Assembly (NCBI GenBank): GCA_030267565.1 | Contig: BRXU01000056.1 | Coordinates: 1 to 64,000 of the forward strand | From: Pleodorina starrii | Taxonomy: Eukaryota > Chlorophyta > Chlorophyceae > Chlamydomonadales > Volvocaceae | Reading direction: 5' to 3' | DNA length: 64,000 nt | Shown: positions 50,062-59,376 of the stretch, piece after piece | Layout of the letters: the number at the start of each line of letters is the position of its first letter | How positions within the stretch are numbered: position 1 is the first letter of the stretch | The notes under the pieces: generated by a model | The model's input: only the letters and a program-made list of their open reading frames with translations | Told to the model about the DNA's origin: nothing | Database searches by the model: none | Made by a program: the position numbers and the translations under genes

Positions 50062-52122
50062 TCAGACGAAGACAAGGTCGTTTCCGAGCGCGTTTATCGT
50101 TGTATTGTGAATGATCAGGACGTCGCCGTGGCCGAAATCGAGGACAACAGCGGATCCGCTTTCCGAAGCGTAGGTACGAGCCTGCGCAAAGTTCGCAACT
50201 TCAATATCAAGAAGCTGGATCGTGTCGATATTATCCTGAAAATCGAGAATGACATCGTGGTCAGATCCGCTCCTAAAAACAAAGGTGTCAGTGCCTGCGC
50301 CGCCCCTGATGCGGTCATTTCCGACACCGCCATCCAAGGTGTCGTTTCCAAAGCCCCCGGCGAGAATGTCATTGCCGACGTTGCCTTGTAGCAGGTCGTG
50401 GCCATACCGACCGTAAATGGCGTCCGCCCCGTATCCGCCTCTGATCAGGTTGGCTCCAGCATTGCCGAGCAGGTGGTCATTGCCTGCCCCGCCGTGAATG
50501 TTCTCGATGTTCCGGATGACATCGACGCCGTGACCTGTGGCCTGCGAACCCGTCACCGCTAGATCGAGCCTTGCCGCCCGGGTTTCGCCCATGAACGTGA
50601 CCCAATCAACTCCAACACTCCCGTCCAGGGAGTCGTTTCCAAAACCGCCGTTGAGAATGTCATCACCGGCGTTGCCCTGTAGCAGGTCATGGCCATACCG
50701 ACCGTGAATGGTGTCCGCCCCGTATCCGCCTCTGATCAGGTTGGCTCCAGCATTGCCCAGCAGGTGGTCATTGCCTGCCCCACCATGAATGTTCTCGATG
50801 TTCCTGACCACATCGACGCCATGGCCTGTGGCCTGCGGACCGGTTATCGACAGATCGAGCCTTGCTGCCCGGGCCTCACCCATGAACGTGACCCAATCAA
50901 CTCCAACACCCCCGTCCAGGGAGTCGTTTCCAAAACCGCCGTTGAGAATGTCATCACCGGCGTTGCCCTGTAGCAGGTCATGGCCATACCGACCGTGAAT
51001 GGTGTCCGCCCCATATCCACCTCTGATCACATTGGCCCCGGCATTGCCCAGCAGGAGGTCGTTGCTTGCCCCACCATGAATGTTTTCGATGTTCCGGACC
51101 ACATCGACGCCATGGCCTGTGGCCTGCGGACCGGTTATCGACAGATCGAGCCTTGCCGCCCGGCTCTCGCCCATGAACGTAGCCCAATCAACTCCAACAC
51201 CCCCGTCTAGGGTGTCGTTTCCAAGACCCCCGGCAAGCGTATCATCGCCAAGACCACCCTCCAGTACGTCGTTTCCTGCAAGGCCATTGATACGGTCATC
51301 ACCCTCGTTGCCTACCACTACGTTCGCATCGGCTGAGCCGATCAGGATGTCGTTGAAACGACTTCCCATCAGGTTCTCGATGCTGATCAAGGTATCACGA
51401 CCTTGGGAGGCGCCGACATCTTGAGAACCTACCATTGAGAGATTGACCAGAACATTGCCCTGGGCGCTCAGATAGTCGGCCGTGTCGGTGCCGTGCCCCC
51501 CGTCAAGGGTGTCGTTTCCGGCTCCGCCCACCAACGTATCATTGCCCTGGTTGGATGATACCAGGTCACCGGAAACCCTCATGGTATCGATGTCCGAATT
51601 CCACCTCAGATCGCCCAGAAGGCCGCCCGCAGAGAGGTTGGTGAAATCAATCACCATCGTTGTGTAAATGTCACCGACGGCTTCATTTCCTGAGATACTT
51701 ACGATCCCTGAGTAATTTGCGATCAGGTTTCCGGCGATCTCTTCATATTCTGGAGCCAGTCTGAAAGGAAAGCCACTCAATGACCCTGGGGTAGAGCCAC
51801 CGGACTGATCATCGCTGTCCAACGTCGTGTCAAATACAGAGTTGGCCGGCTGCAGATTAATTTGAAGCGATGCGAGGAGCTTTGTTGCCGCCAGCTCATG
51901 CCAATCAAAACCAAAAGACATATCGACGCTGGTACCGGTAGCGCCGCCGTATGTATATGCATCCAAGGCGTGCCATCTCAAATTTTCTACTGATCCGTCA
52001 GCATATACAGCCGTGATTTGAGCACCTTCCAAATCAACCCCTCGCGAGGCCGTGTCTTCGCGAATACCACCGATGGTTTCGTACGGATTATCGTCTACTC
52101 TAACAATATCGATTGAGGGCAT
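50062..52122 (-). CDS. RTX (hemolysin-type calcium-binding repeat) extracellular protein
   Basis: 686 residues, no N-terminal signal peptide, as expected for a type I secretion substrate. The first 190 residues hold a beta-rich domain (MPSIDIVRVDDNPYETIGGI, MSFGFDWHELAATKLLASLQ). From about 195 the protein is made of GGxGxDxLxG nonapeptides (NDTLVGGAGNDTLDGGHGTD, GNEGDDRINGLAGNDVLEGG) interleaved with a conserved insert (VDWVTFMGEARAARLDLSIT, VDVVRNIENIHGGAGNDHLL). It ends with a typical C-terminal secretion region (VVLDFGHGDVLIIHNTTINA-LGNDLVFV). No protease, lipase or pore-forming domain is seen. No ABC/MFP secretion genes are adjacent. A surface or matrix role is likely. Confidence 0.88.
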   Translation of the reverse strand: MPSIDIVRVDDNPYETIGGIREDTASRGVDLEGAQITAVYADGSVENLRWHALDAYTYGGATGTSVDMSFGFDWHELAATKLLASLQINLQPANSVFDTTLDSDDQSGGSTPGSLSGFPFRLAPEYEEIAGNLIANYSGIVSISGNEAVGDIYTTMVIDFTNLSAGGLLGDLRWNSDIDTMRVSGDLVSSNQGNDTLVGGAGNDTLDGGHGTDTADYLSAQGNVLVNLSMVGSQDVGASQGRDTLISIENLMGSRFNDILIGSADANVVVGNEGDDRINGLAGNDVLEGGLGDDTLAGGLGNDTLDGGVGVDWATFMGESRAARLDLSITGPQATGHGVDVVRNIENIHGGASNDLLLGNAGANVIRGGYGADTIHGRYGHDLLQGNAGDDILNGGFGNDSLDGGVGVDWVTFMGEARAARLDLSITGPQATGHGVDVVRNIENIHGGAGNDHLLGNAGANLIRGGYGADTIHGRYGHDLLQGNAGDDILNGGFGNDSLDGSVGVDWVTFMGETRAARLDLAVTGSQATGHGVDVIRNIENIHGGAGNDHLLGNAGANLIRGGYGADAIYGRYGHDLLQGNVGNDILAGGFGNDTLDGGVGNDRIRGGAGTDTFVFRSGSDHDVILDFQDNIDTIQLLDIEVANFAQARTYASESGSAVVLDFGHGDVLIIHNTTINALGNDLVFV
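50398..51270. repeat. Three 291-bp coding repeats in the RTX gene
   Basis: Units beginning GCCATACCGACCG at about 50401, 50692 and 50983 are 291 bp apart (97 codons) and nearly identical, particularly the second and third. The third unit grades into diverged RTX sequence after about 51230. Confidence 0.9.
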
Positions 52123-52376
52123 TTATCGATCCACTTTCTACCGTCTGAGCACGTTCTCAACGTGCACTTTTTGAAGGCGAAGTAGATCAAGGCCACTCCG
52201 TCATAAAACCCATCAGCACGCACTTACAAATCTATTTGATGACCATGAGACTATAAATGTTTCCTGATCTGTTGTTCGGGTTCTCTGTTTGTACCTCCGC
52301 GCCCATGTCACAGTTAGGGTTTGATCTGCAAGAGTGAAGCAGTCTGGTAGAGGGACATAATTACCCATAGATGCGC

Positions 52377-53414
52377 TTAGCTTACTCTCACTGCGCTGCT
52401 CTCTCTGAGTATCAGCTGACCGGTCACAAGCACTTTCGTCGGAGCTTGGGTCTGACCACCGTTGATGACGCCGTCGAGCAAGCTGACCGCCATCGCGCCG
52501 ATCTGACGTTTCGGGACGTGTATCGTGGACAGAGCCGGGGACAAAAGGCTGCTCATAGGCAGGTTGTCAAAGCCCACGACCGAAACGTCCTCTGGGATGC
52601 GATGCCCCAGTTCCTGCAAGGCACGCATCAGGCCGTGGGCCACAATGTCATTCACGCAGAAATAGGCGTGGGCGATACTGTCCTGCGCGGCAAGGTGACG
52701 CTTGGCCTCGGCATAGGCTCTGTCGCGCCGCGCTGACACATGCAGGATGTCCTGCTCCCCGACCGTGATGTCCAGCTGCTTACAGGCCCGCGAAAACGCC
52801 TGTTCACGCAGCCGGAAATTTGTCACGTCGGAACGGCTTCCGACGAAGCCGATCCGGTCGAGCCGGGACGCCTTGAGGTGCGACGCGACGCAGAAGACGG
52901 CTTGATCATTGTCCATGTCGACGAAATTCGCGGTCACGTGCCGGCAATAAGTGTCGATGAACACTACTGGCTGCTGACCTTGTGACAGTTTGAGGATGTC
53001 GTCCTCGGATAATTCGGTCCCCAAAATGATCTGACCTCGCCCGTCACCACCCGTGGCCAGCAGGGCCGCGATGTCCACGCCGTCATGGGCCACCACCTCA
53101 AGGTTATAGCCCCGGCGCGTGGCCTCGTGGGACATGCCGTCGATATAGTCAGAGATGAAGTGGTTGTGGTCGCGGTTTACCGTGTCGCCATGCTTTGACA
53201 CCTTGAGGAAGCGAATTGTCTGCGACGCGTCGGCCTTAGTCTTGGACGGCCTGGGAGCATAGGACAGCGCCATCGCCGCAGCCAGCACCCGATCGCGGGT
53301 GACCTGCGTGATGTCGCCCTTGCCGTTCAGAACCAGCGACGCGGTCGTGGCCGACACGCCGGCCATGTCGGCCACCTGCCGAAGGGTCGCGGGCTTTCTG
53401 ACTGGTTTGTCCAT
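52377..53414 (-). CDS. LacI-family repressor of the sugar operon
   Basis: 345 residues from the ATG at 53414 (GGAGGGGG upstream; the longer frame to 53447 is not needed). LacI helix-turn-helix at about 8-30 (ATLRQVADMAGVSATTASLV, LNGKGDITQVTRDRVLAAAM), hinge YAPRPS, then a periplasmic-binding-type sensor domain (NHFISDYIDGMSHEATRRGY, RIGFVGSRSDVTNFRLREQA, AHAYFCVNDIVAHGLMRALQ, VSVVGFDNLPMSSLLSPALS, LILRESSA). Divergent from the ABC operon, with a pair of TTTACTAAA sites between. Expected to bind the transported sugar or an early intermediate and release DNA. Confidence 0.92.
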   Translation of the reverse strand: MDKPVRKPATLRQVADMAGVSATTASLVLNGKGDITQVTRDRVLAAAMALSYAPRPSKTKADASQTIRFLKVSKHGDTVNRDHNHFISDYIDGMSHEATRRGYNLEVVAHDGVDIAALLATGGDGRGQIILGTELSEDDILKLSQGQQPVVFIDTYCRHVTANFVDMDNDQAVFCVASHLKASRLDRIGFVGSRSDVTNFRLREQAFSRACKQLDITVGEQDILHVSARRDRAYAEAKRHLAAQDSIAHAYFCVNDIVAHGLMRALQELGHRIPEDVSVVGFDNLPMSSLLSPALSTIHVPKRQIGAMAVSLLDGVINGGQTQAPTKVLVTGQLILRESSAVRVS

Positions 53415-53553
53415 GTTTCGCACGCCCCCTCCTCTGGTCGAGACCACCTTCTATACAAGACCGCCCCAAGGCCAAGGCTGCTGTGACCCCCCGTTTCGAC
53501 AAACCGCGAGGGCCCTGACAAATCCGTTGCGTGACTAACAACTTGCTGCTAGC

Positions 53554-53587
53554 GTTTTACTAAATCAAGCGAATGTTTTACTAAATC
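53554..53587. promoter_or_regulatory. Paired operator sites of the LacI-regulated operon
   Basis: The 13-mer GTTTTACTAAATC occurs at 53554-53566 and 53575-53587, exactly 21 bp apart (two helical turns), each with a TTTA-C-TAAA dyad. The second ends 13 bases before the first gene, where a bound repressor would block the ribosome-binding region and promoter. Confidence 0.75.
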
Positions 53588-53600
53588 CTGGGGAGGAGAA

Positions 53601-54611
53601 ATGGTGAAACGCGATGCGAACCTTGCGGTATTGTGCGTCCTGACCGTCGTCCTGCTGGCCCTCGGCGGGCTGGTGTCCGACGGCGCGTTCCTGTCCTTGT
53701 TCAACCTGCAGTCAATGGCGACACAGGTGCCCGAGATCGGCTTGCTGGCGATCGGCGTCATGCTGGCGATGTGCGCGGGCAACGGAGGCATCGACCTGTC
53801 GGGCATCGCGAACGCGAACATGTCCGGAGTCGCCGCGGGGATATTCGCCATTGCGACGGTCGACGCCGCCACTTCCCCCATGCTGTTCACCGTGGTCTTT
53901 GCCGTGGGATGTATGACGGTCGGCCTGATCGCGGGCATCCTGAACGGCATCATCATCTCCCGGTTCGCCATCACGCCAATCCTCGCGACCCTGGGCACGC
54001 AGATGCTGTTCACAGGCGTCGCGGTCGTGCTGTCCGACGGGCGGTCGTTGACCATCGGCTCTCCGGACCCGTTGTACGAGCTGGGCAACGGGGTCTTGTT
54101 CGGGATGCCGATCAGCTTTCTGATTTTCCTGGCGATCGGAGCGGTGCTGGCTGTGGTACTGCGCCTGACGCCGTACGGGATGCGCCTGATGCTGACTGGC
54201 GCGAACCCCAAGGCGGCGGTCTACAGCGGGTTCCGCGGGGTGCGGATCATCACCACCACATATGCGATATCGGGGCTGCTGGCGGGGATCGCCGGGATCA
54301 TCATCGCGGCGCGCAACGTCAACGTCAAATGGGACTATGGCACGTCGTACCTGTTGGTCGCGATCCTGATCGCGGTGATGGCGGGGGTCCGTCCGCAGGG
54401 TGGCCACGGCCGCATCGTGAACGTGATCCTGGCAGCCGTCGTGCTGCAGCTTCTGTCCAGCCTGCTGAACTTCATCGGGCTGTCCAATTTTGTTCGAGAT
54501 CTGGCCTGGGGCATCCTGCTTTTGTGTTTCCTGGCCGTGGCGCGGTTCGATCTGACCGACAGGATCGCCGCGTTCGCACCTTCCCGGCACCCCCCTCGCG
54601 CCGCGGAATGA
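53601..54611 (+). CDS. CUT2-type sugar ABC transporter permease
   Basis: 336 residues, RbsC-like. About ten membrane helices (ANLAVLCVLTVVLLALGGLV, TQVPEIGLLAIGVMLAMCAG, FTVVFAVGCMTVGLIAGILN). The family signatures NGGIDLSG, then GILNGIIISRFAITPILATL-GTQMLFTG, and ANPKAAVYSGFRGVRIITTT are present. RBS GGGGAGGAG. First gene of the operon; the binding protein follows 36 bases later. Together with the permease at 57301 it probably forms a heterodimeric channel. Confidence 0.9.
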   Translation: MVKRDANLAVLCVLTVVLLALGGLVSDGAFLSLFNLQSMATQVPEIGLLAIGVMLAMCAGNGGIDLSGIANANMSGVAAGIFAIATVDAATSPMLFTVVFAVGCMTVGLIAGILNGIIISRFAITPILATLGTQMLFTGVAVVLSDGRSLTIGSPDPLYELGNGVLFGMPISFLIFLAIGAVLAVVLRLTPYGMRLMLTGANPKAAVYSGFRGVRIITTTYAISGLLAGIAGIIIAARNVNVKWDYGTSYLLVAILIAVMAGVRPQGGHGRIVNVILAAVVLQLLSSLLNFIGLSNFVRDLAWGILLLCFLAVARFDLTDRIAAFAPSRHPPRAAE

Positions 54612-54647
54612 TGGGAGGATGAGGGCTTTCTTCGGAGGAGACAGACA

Positions 54648-55664
54648 ATGACGACCAAACACCGCGCGCTGACAACCGGCCTGAAGGCCGCCCTTCTTAC
54701 CACCGTGATGGGGGTGGCCGGCCAGGGGGCATGGGCGCAGGACGGCAAGGCCATCACCACCGTCGTGAAGATCAGCGGCATCCCGTGGTTCGACCGGATG
54801 GAGACCGGGGTCAAGATGTATGCCGAGCAGCACCCTGAGATGACGATTTCTCAGGTCGGGCCTGCCACTGCCGACTCTGCTCAGCAGTTGCAGATTGTCC
54901 AGGACTTGGTGGCGCGAGGCACCGACGCACTGGCCATCGTACCCATGGATCCGGGCGTGTTGGAGGGGCTGCTCAAGCGCGCTATCGACCGGGGGACCAT
55001 CGTCGTGACGCACGAGGCCGACAACCAGGTCAACACGATGGCCAACATCGAGGCGTTTGACAACGCCGAGTACGGCACTGCGCTGAACGAGCGGCTGGCG
55101 GAATGCATGGGTCAAGAAGGCAAATGGACGACCTTCGTAGGGTCTCTGGGCAGCCGCACGCACATGCAGTGGGTCGGCGCAGGCGAGGAGAATGCCGCCC
55201 AGTATCCCGGCATGGAACTGGTCGATCCTAACAACGAGTCCTTTGACGATGCCAACGGCACTTACGAGACCGCCAAGGAGATCCTGCGCAAGCATCCGGA
55301 CATCAAGGGCTTTCAGACCTCGGCCGGGAACGACGTCCTTGGCGTCGGTCGCGCGATCGAGGAGGCCGGCCTGACCGGTCAGGTCTGTCTTGTGGGCACC
55401 GGACTGCCGAACCCGTCAGCGGCCTATCTGGACAGCGGCGCCATCACGGCTATCGGGTTCTGGGACCCGCAAAAGGCCGGAATGGCAATGAACGAGGTTG
55501 CCCGCATCCTGCTGGAGGGGGGTGAGCTGGAGGACGGCATGGATCTTGGCGTCGAGGGCTATGAGGCGGTGTCCGTCACGCAGGGCGCCGGCGAAGGAAA
55601 GCTGGTTGTCGGCAACGGCATGGTGATCGTCGACAAGGACACCTACGCCGAACGCCTATTCTGA
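54648..55664 (+). CDS. CUT2-type sugar ABC transporter substrate-binding protein
   Basis: 338 residues. Signal peptide (LKAALLTTVMGVAGQGAWAQ), then a type I periplasmic-binding fold of the ribose/autoinducer group (ITTVVKISGIPWFDRMETGV, QLQIVQDLVARGTDALAIVP, TIVVTHEADNQVNTMANIEA, GSLGSRTHMQWVGAGEENAA, IKGFQTSAGNDVLGVGRAIE). Overall similar to RhaS/LsrB-like members. It delivers the substrate to the two permeases. The ligand cannot be named from sequence. A strong hairpin follows the stop, which could raise its message level over downstream genes. Confidence 0.9.
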   Translation: MTTKHRALTTGLKAALLTTVMGVAGQGAWAQDGKAITTVVKISGIPWFDRMETGVKMYAEQHPEMTISQVGPATADSAQQLQIVQDLVARGTDALAIVPMDPGVLEGLLKRAIDRGTIVVTHEADNQVNTMANIEAFDNAEYGTALNERLAECMGQEGKWTTFVGSLGSRTHMQWVGAGEENAAQYPGMELVDPNNESFDDANGTYETAKEILRKHPDIKGFQTSAGNDVLGVGRAIEEAGLTGQVCLVGTGLPNPSAAYLDSGAITAIGFWDPQKAGMAMNEVARILLEGGELEDGMDLGVEGYEAVSVTQGAGEGKLVVGNGMVIVDKDTYAERLF

Positions 55665-55680
55665 TCTCGAACCGTGACAA

Positions 55681-55721
55681 GGACCGCCCCGGCTGCAGCC
55701 AGCCTGCATCCGGGGCGGTCC
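55681..55721 (+). promoter_or_regulatory. Intercistronic hairpin after the binding-protein gene
   Basis: GGACCGCCCCGG/CCGGGGCGGTCC, a perfect 12-bp stem with a 17-base loop and no T-run, between the binding-protein and ATPase genes. Likely an RNA-stability or partial-termination element that favours the binding protein. Confidence 0.7.
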
Positions 55722-55756
55722 GACCCCGCGACCTTGTCCCAACGGAGCCTTTTCCG

Positions 55757-57304
55757 ATGACCGAGCCCACCCGTTCCACCCCGCCCTTCCTGCAACTTCG
55801 CGGAATCCACAAGCGGTTCGGCGGTGTGCGCGCCCTGTCCGGGGTGGACCTGACCATCGAGGCCGGAAAGGCCTATCATCTGCTGGGCGAGAACGGCTGC
55901 GGCAAAAGCACGGTCATCAAGATCATGTCGGGCGCCCATGCCCCGACCGAAGGCAGCATCCTGCTGGACGGGGAACTGGTCCCCAAGTTGTCGCCGATGG
56001 CAGCGCTGCAGGCGGGGATCGAGACGGTCTATCAGGACCTGTCGCTGTTGCCGAACCTGACCGTGGCCGAGAACGTCGCCCTTGGCGAACAGCTTGTGGC
56101 CGGGCATGGGCGGCTGCTGCGGCTGCTCGACCGGACGCGCGTTTATGCCACCGCCGCCGCCGCGCTTGGCAAGGTGGGCTTGGACCCGGTCGAGGCGCTG
56201 TTGAACAGCGTCGTGGGCGATCTGCCCCTGGCGATCCGCCAGCGCGTCGCGATTGCGCGCGCCATCGCCGCCGAGGCGCGGCTGGTGATCATGGACGAAC
56301 CCACCACGTCGCTGACCCGGCACGAGGTCGAGACGCTGATTGAGGTGGTCAACCGGCTGCTGGATGCGAATGTCGCCGTGCTGTTCGTGACTCACAAGCT
56401 GGAAGAGTGCTATCGGATCGGTGGCGACGCCATCGTCTTTCGCGACGGGCTGAGCGTCGCGCAAGGCCCGATAGAGAGCTTTTCTCGCGCCAGATTGGCC
56501 GAGCTGATGACCGGGCGCGAGATCGAGGCCGTGCGGTTCCGCACCGGCGCCCCCCAGCCCGAGGTTCTGCTGACGGCAAAGGGGCTGGGCTACGGACAGG
56601 CGTTTCGCGACATCTCCTTCACCCTGCACCGCGGTGAGATCCTCGGGATAACCGGCCTGTCGGATTCTGGTCGGAACGAGCTGGCGATGGCATTGGCCGG
56701 TCACCTGTCGACCGACAGCGGCAGCCTGTTTCTGGACGGACAGCCGGTGCGCATCGGATCGCCCTCCGAGGCCATTGACCACCGCATCGGCTATGTCCCC
56801 GAGGATCGGCTGTCCGAAGGGTTGTTCATCGAGAAATCCATCTTCGAGAATGCCGTGCCGCTGATCCTGGGCCGAATCGCGGGTCACCTTGGCCTGATCG
56901 ACCGCCGCAAGGGCCGCGACGCCGCCCGCGGGATAGCTGCCGGGATGAACCTGAACACCGCCGACATCGACCTGCCGGTCGGCGCGCTGTCGGGCGGCAA
57001 CCAGCAGCGCGTTCTGATCGGGCGCTGGCTCAGCATCGATCCGCGGCTGCTGATCCTGCACGGGCCGACCGTGGGCGTCGACGTAGGTTCCAAGGAGACG
57101 ATCTTTCGCGCGATCCAGGAGATGGCCGGTCGCGGCATCGGCCTGCTGATCGTGTCGGACGACCTGCCGGAACTGCTGCAGAACTGCGACCGCATCCTGG
57201 TGATGAATTCGGGCCGCATCATCGAGGATCTTCGCGCCATCGAGGTGGACGAGGACCGTATCTATCAATCCATGCTTGCCAGCCAGGCGGAGCTTGTAGA
57301 ATGA
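55757..57304 (+). CDS. CUT2-type sugar ABC transporter ATPase, two fused NBDs
   Basis: 515 residues, RbsA/MglA-like length. NBD1: Walker A GENGCGKST, Q-loop near VYQDLS, a degenerate signature (VGDLPLAIRQRVAIARAIAA) and Walker B VIMDEPTTSL. NBD2: altered Walker A (GLSDSGRNELA), canonical signature LSGGNQQRVLIGRWLS, but Walker B reads LLILHGPTVGVD without the catalytic Asp-Glu. So each half lacks one element and only one composite site should hydrolyse ATP, a known trend in this family. Start follows GGAG. The last codons overlap the second permease (ATGA). Confidence 0.92.
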   Translation: MTEPTRSTPPFLQLRGIHKRFGGVRALSGVDLTIEAGKAYHLLGENGCGKSTVIKIMSGAHAPTEGSILLDGELVPKLSPMAALQAGIETVYQDLSLLPNLTVAENVALGEQLVAGHGRLLRLLDRTRVYATAAAALGKVGLDPVEALLNSVVGDLPLAIRQRVAIARAIAAEARLVIMDEPTTSLTRHEVETLIEVVNRLLDANVAVLFVTHKLEECYRIGGDAIVFRDGLSVAQGPIESFSRARLAELMTGREIEAVRFRTGAPQPEVLLTAKGLGYGQAFRDISFTLHRGEILGITGLSDSGRNELAMALAGHLSTDSGSLFLDGQPVRIGSPSEAIDHRIGYVPEDRLSEGLFIEKSIFENAVPLILGRIAGHLGLIDRRKGRDAARGIAAGMNLNTADIDLPVGALSGGNQQRVLIGRWLSIDPRLLILHGPTVGVDVGSKETIFRAIQEMAGRGIGLLIVSDDLPELLQNCDRILVMNSGRIIEDLRAIEVDEDRIYQSMLASQAELVE

Positions 57305-58347
57305 CCGTGGTGCCGCACATGATCGACAGTCCATCTACCGACCCCGAACGCGCGCCGACCGCCGGCGTCTTCGCGTTCCTGCGCGCCCATCCAGAAGCAG
57401 TCAGCCTGATCCTACTGGTCGCGATCTGCGCATCGGTCGCCCTTATCAACCCGGCTTTCCTGCAGCCGTCATCGCTGATCGACATGGGGCGGGCCAGTGT
57501 CGTGACAGGGCTGTTCGCCTTGGGCGTGTTCACCGTGCTGGCCTCGGGCGGCATCGACGTGTCGTTTCCCGCTGTGGGGGCGGTGGCCATGTACGGGATC
57601 AGCACGCTGGTGCTGAACGTGTTCCCGGGCATGCCGATGGCGCTGATCGTCGTGCTGTGCGTCGCGACGGGCATCGTGCTGGGCATCGTGAACGGCCTTC
57701 TGGTCCATGAGCTGCGCGCGCCCGCGCTGATCGTCACCATCGGCACGCTGTACGTTTTTCGCGGGATCCTGCTGGTGTTCGTGGGAACGGTCTGGCTGAT
57801 GGAGATGCCGTCGCAGATGGTCGCCTTTGGGCAATGGTCGCTGGTGGACATCACCACGCGCGGCGGCGCCACCGTCAGCCTGCCGGTCTATTTCCTAAGC
57901 TTTCCGCTGGCCGCCGTCCTCACTTGGTTCGTCTTCAACCGCACCTTGATGGGCCGCGCCATCTTTGCCGTGGGCGGCAAGGCCGATGTCGCCGCCAGGC
58001 TGGGTTACAACATCCGCGCGGTCCAAGTCTTCGCCTTTGCCTTCGCGGGCGGGCTGGCGGGCATGGCCGGGGTCATCCAGGCCTCGGCCAACCGGATGGC
58101 CAATCCGTTCGATTTTGCCGGGACGGAGATCATCGTCATCGCGGCCGTGATCCTGGGCGGGGCGCGCATCACCGGCGGCACCGGGTCGGTCCTGGGCACG
58201 GTCATCGGTGTCCTTCTGGTGACGGTCGTGAACAACGTCCTGGTCCTGGTCGGCATTCCCAGCACCTGGCAGCGCGTCGTCGTCGGCGCCTTCATCCTCT
58301 TGGCCGCCGCGTTCTTCGTCCTGCGCGACCGCAAGACCACCACCTGA
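57301..58347 (+). CDS. CUT2-type sugar ABC transporter permease 2
   Basis: 348 residues, about ten membrane helices. Signatures: VLASGGIDVSFPAVGAVAMY, GIVNGLLVHELRAPALIVTI-GTLYVFRG, ALGGKADVAARLGYNIRAVQ-like loop, VIAAVILGGARITGGTGSVL. Overlaps the ATPase gene by four bases, so translation is coupled. Sequence differs clearly from the first permease, which indicates an ancient pair and not a recent duplication. Pairs of unlike permeases are seen in autoinducer-2 and some pentose/tetritol systems. Confidence 0.9.
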   Translation: MTVVPHMIDSPSTDPERAPTAGVFAFLRAHPEAVSLILLVAICASVALINPAFLQPSSLIDMGRASVVTGLFALGVFTVLASGGIDVSFPAVGAVAMYGISTLVLNVFPGMPMALIVVLCVATGIVLGIVNGLLVHELRAPALIVTIGTLYVFRGILLVFVGTVWLMEMPSQMVAFGQWSLVDITTRGGATVSLPVYFLSFPLAAVLTWFVFNRTLMGRAIFAVGGKADVAARLGYNIRAVQVFAFAFAGGLAGMAGVIQASANRMANPFDFAGTEIIVIAAVILGGARITGGTGSVLGTVIGVLLVTVVNNVLVLVGIPSTWQRVVVGAFILLAAAFFVLRDRKTTT

Positions 58348-58363
58348 TACCCGGAGTAGAGCA

Positions 58364-59365
58364 ATGAAGAAATTCCTTAACAATCCCGAAGACTTTGTCG
58401 ATGAGATGCTGGAGGGCATCTATCTTGCCCATCCCGAGGTGACGCATGTCGGTGACGACTTGCGCTGTTTCGTGCGCACCAATCCGGTGCCCGGCAAGGT
58501 CGGGCTGGTGACCGGCGGCGGTTCGGGCCACCTGCCGCTATTCTTGGGATTCGTGGGCGAGAACATGCTGGACGGCGCGGGCGTGGGCGGTGTGTTTCAA
58601 TCGCCGTCATCCGAGCAGGTGCTGGACGTGACCCGTCATGTAGACCAGGGCGCGGGGGTGCTGTACCTTTACGGAAACTACAGCGGCGATCTGATGAACT
58701 TCGACATGGCCGGGGAACTGGCCGATCTGGAGGGTATCAGGACCATGACCGTGCTGGGCCGCGACGATGTCGCGTCTTCGGTCGTGGGCGAGGAACACAA
58801 GCGGCGGGGGGTCGCCGGGATCTTCTTTGCCTACAAGGCTGCCGGGGCCGCCGCCGCCGCGATGAAGCCCTTGGACGAGGTGGCGCGTCTGGCCGAAAAG
58901 GCCAGCGCGCGCACTCGGACAATCGGCGTGGCCCTGTCGCCCTGCATCGTCCCCGAGGTCGGTCGGCCCAGCTTTCAGATCGGCGCGGACGAGATGGAGA
59001 TCGGCATGGGCATCCACGGAGAGCCGGGCATCACCCGCAAGACACTGACACCCGCGAACGAGATGGTCGACGAGATGATGGCCCGCATCCTCGCCGAACA
59101 GAGCTATGAGACGGAAAAGGACGTCGCGGTGCTGATCAACGGGCTGGGGGCTACGCCTCTGGAGGAGCTTTACGTCATCTATCGCCGCACGGCGCAGGTG
59201 CTGGATCAGGCTGGTGCGCGGATCAGGCATGTCTTCATCGGCGAGTTCGCCACGTCGATGGAGATGGCGGGTGCGTCCATATCGGTCCTGCAACTGGACG
59301 ACGAACTGCAGCCGCTGATCGCGATGGGCGCGAACACGCCCTTCTTCAAGCATATCGCCCAGTGA
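58364..59365 (+). CDS. DhaK-type kinase subunit, altered pocket
   Basis: 333 residues, the substrate-binding subunit (DAK1 domain) of a dihydroxyacetone-kinase-like enzyme. The substrate-linking His is present in MGIHGEPGI, and the Asp of [10 protein letters not shown] matches the catalytic one. The GGGSGH loop is intact but continues LPLFLGFVG, where ordinary DhaK has EPxHxGYxG, so the pocket is changed. The end with [17 protein letters not shown] and [20 protein letters not shown] is standard. The reaction should be ATP-dependent phosphorylation with DhaL, as no PTS DhaM gene is present. A C4 or branched ketose in place of dihydroxyacetone is an inference. Confidence 0.88.
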   Translation: MKKFLNNPEDFVDEMLEGIYLAHPEVTHVGDDLRCFVRTNPVPGKVGLVTGGGSGHLPLFLGFVGENMLDGAGVGGVFQSPSSEQVLDVTRHVDQGAGVLYLYGNYSGDLMNFDMAGELADLEGIRTMTVLGRDDVASSVVGEEHKRRGVAGIFFAYKAAGAAAAAMKPLDEVARLAEKASARTRTIGVALSPCIVPEVGRPSFQIGADEMEIGMGIHGEPGITRKTLTPANEMVDEMMARILAEQSYETEKDVAVLINGLGATPLEELYVIYRRTAQVLDQAGARIRHVFIGEFATSMEMAGASISVLQLDDELQPLIAMGANTPFFKHIAQ

Positions 59366-59376
59366 TGGAGGGGACG

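Noticed and set aside
53712..55295. Long antisense open frame (over 500 codons) opposite the permease and binding-protein genes; similar ones opposite the ATPase at 55643-57334 and the hydrolase at 2170-3150
   Set aside because: Typical of high-GC third-position bias; the proteins are compositionally odd, without domains, and the opposite strand encodes clear families with good ribosome-binding sites.
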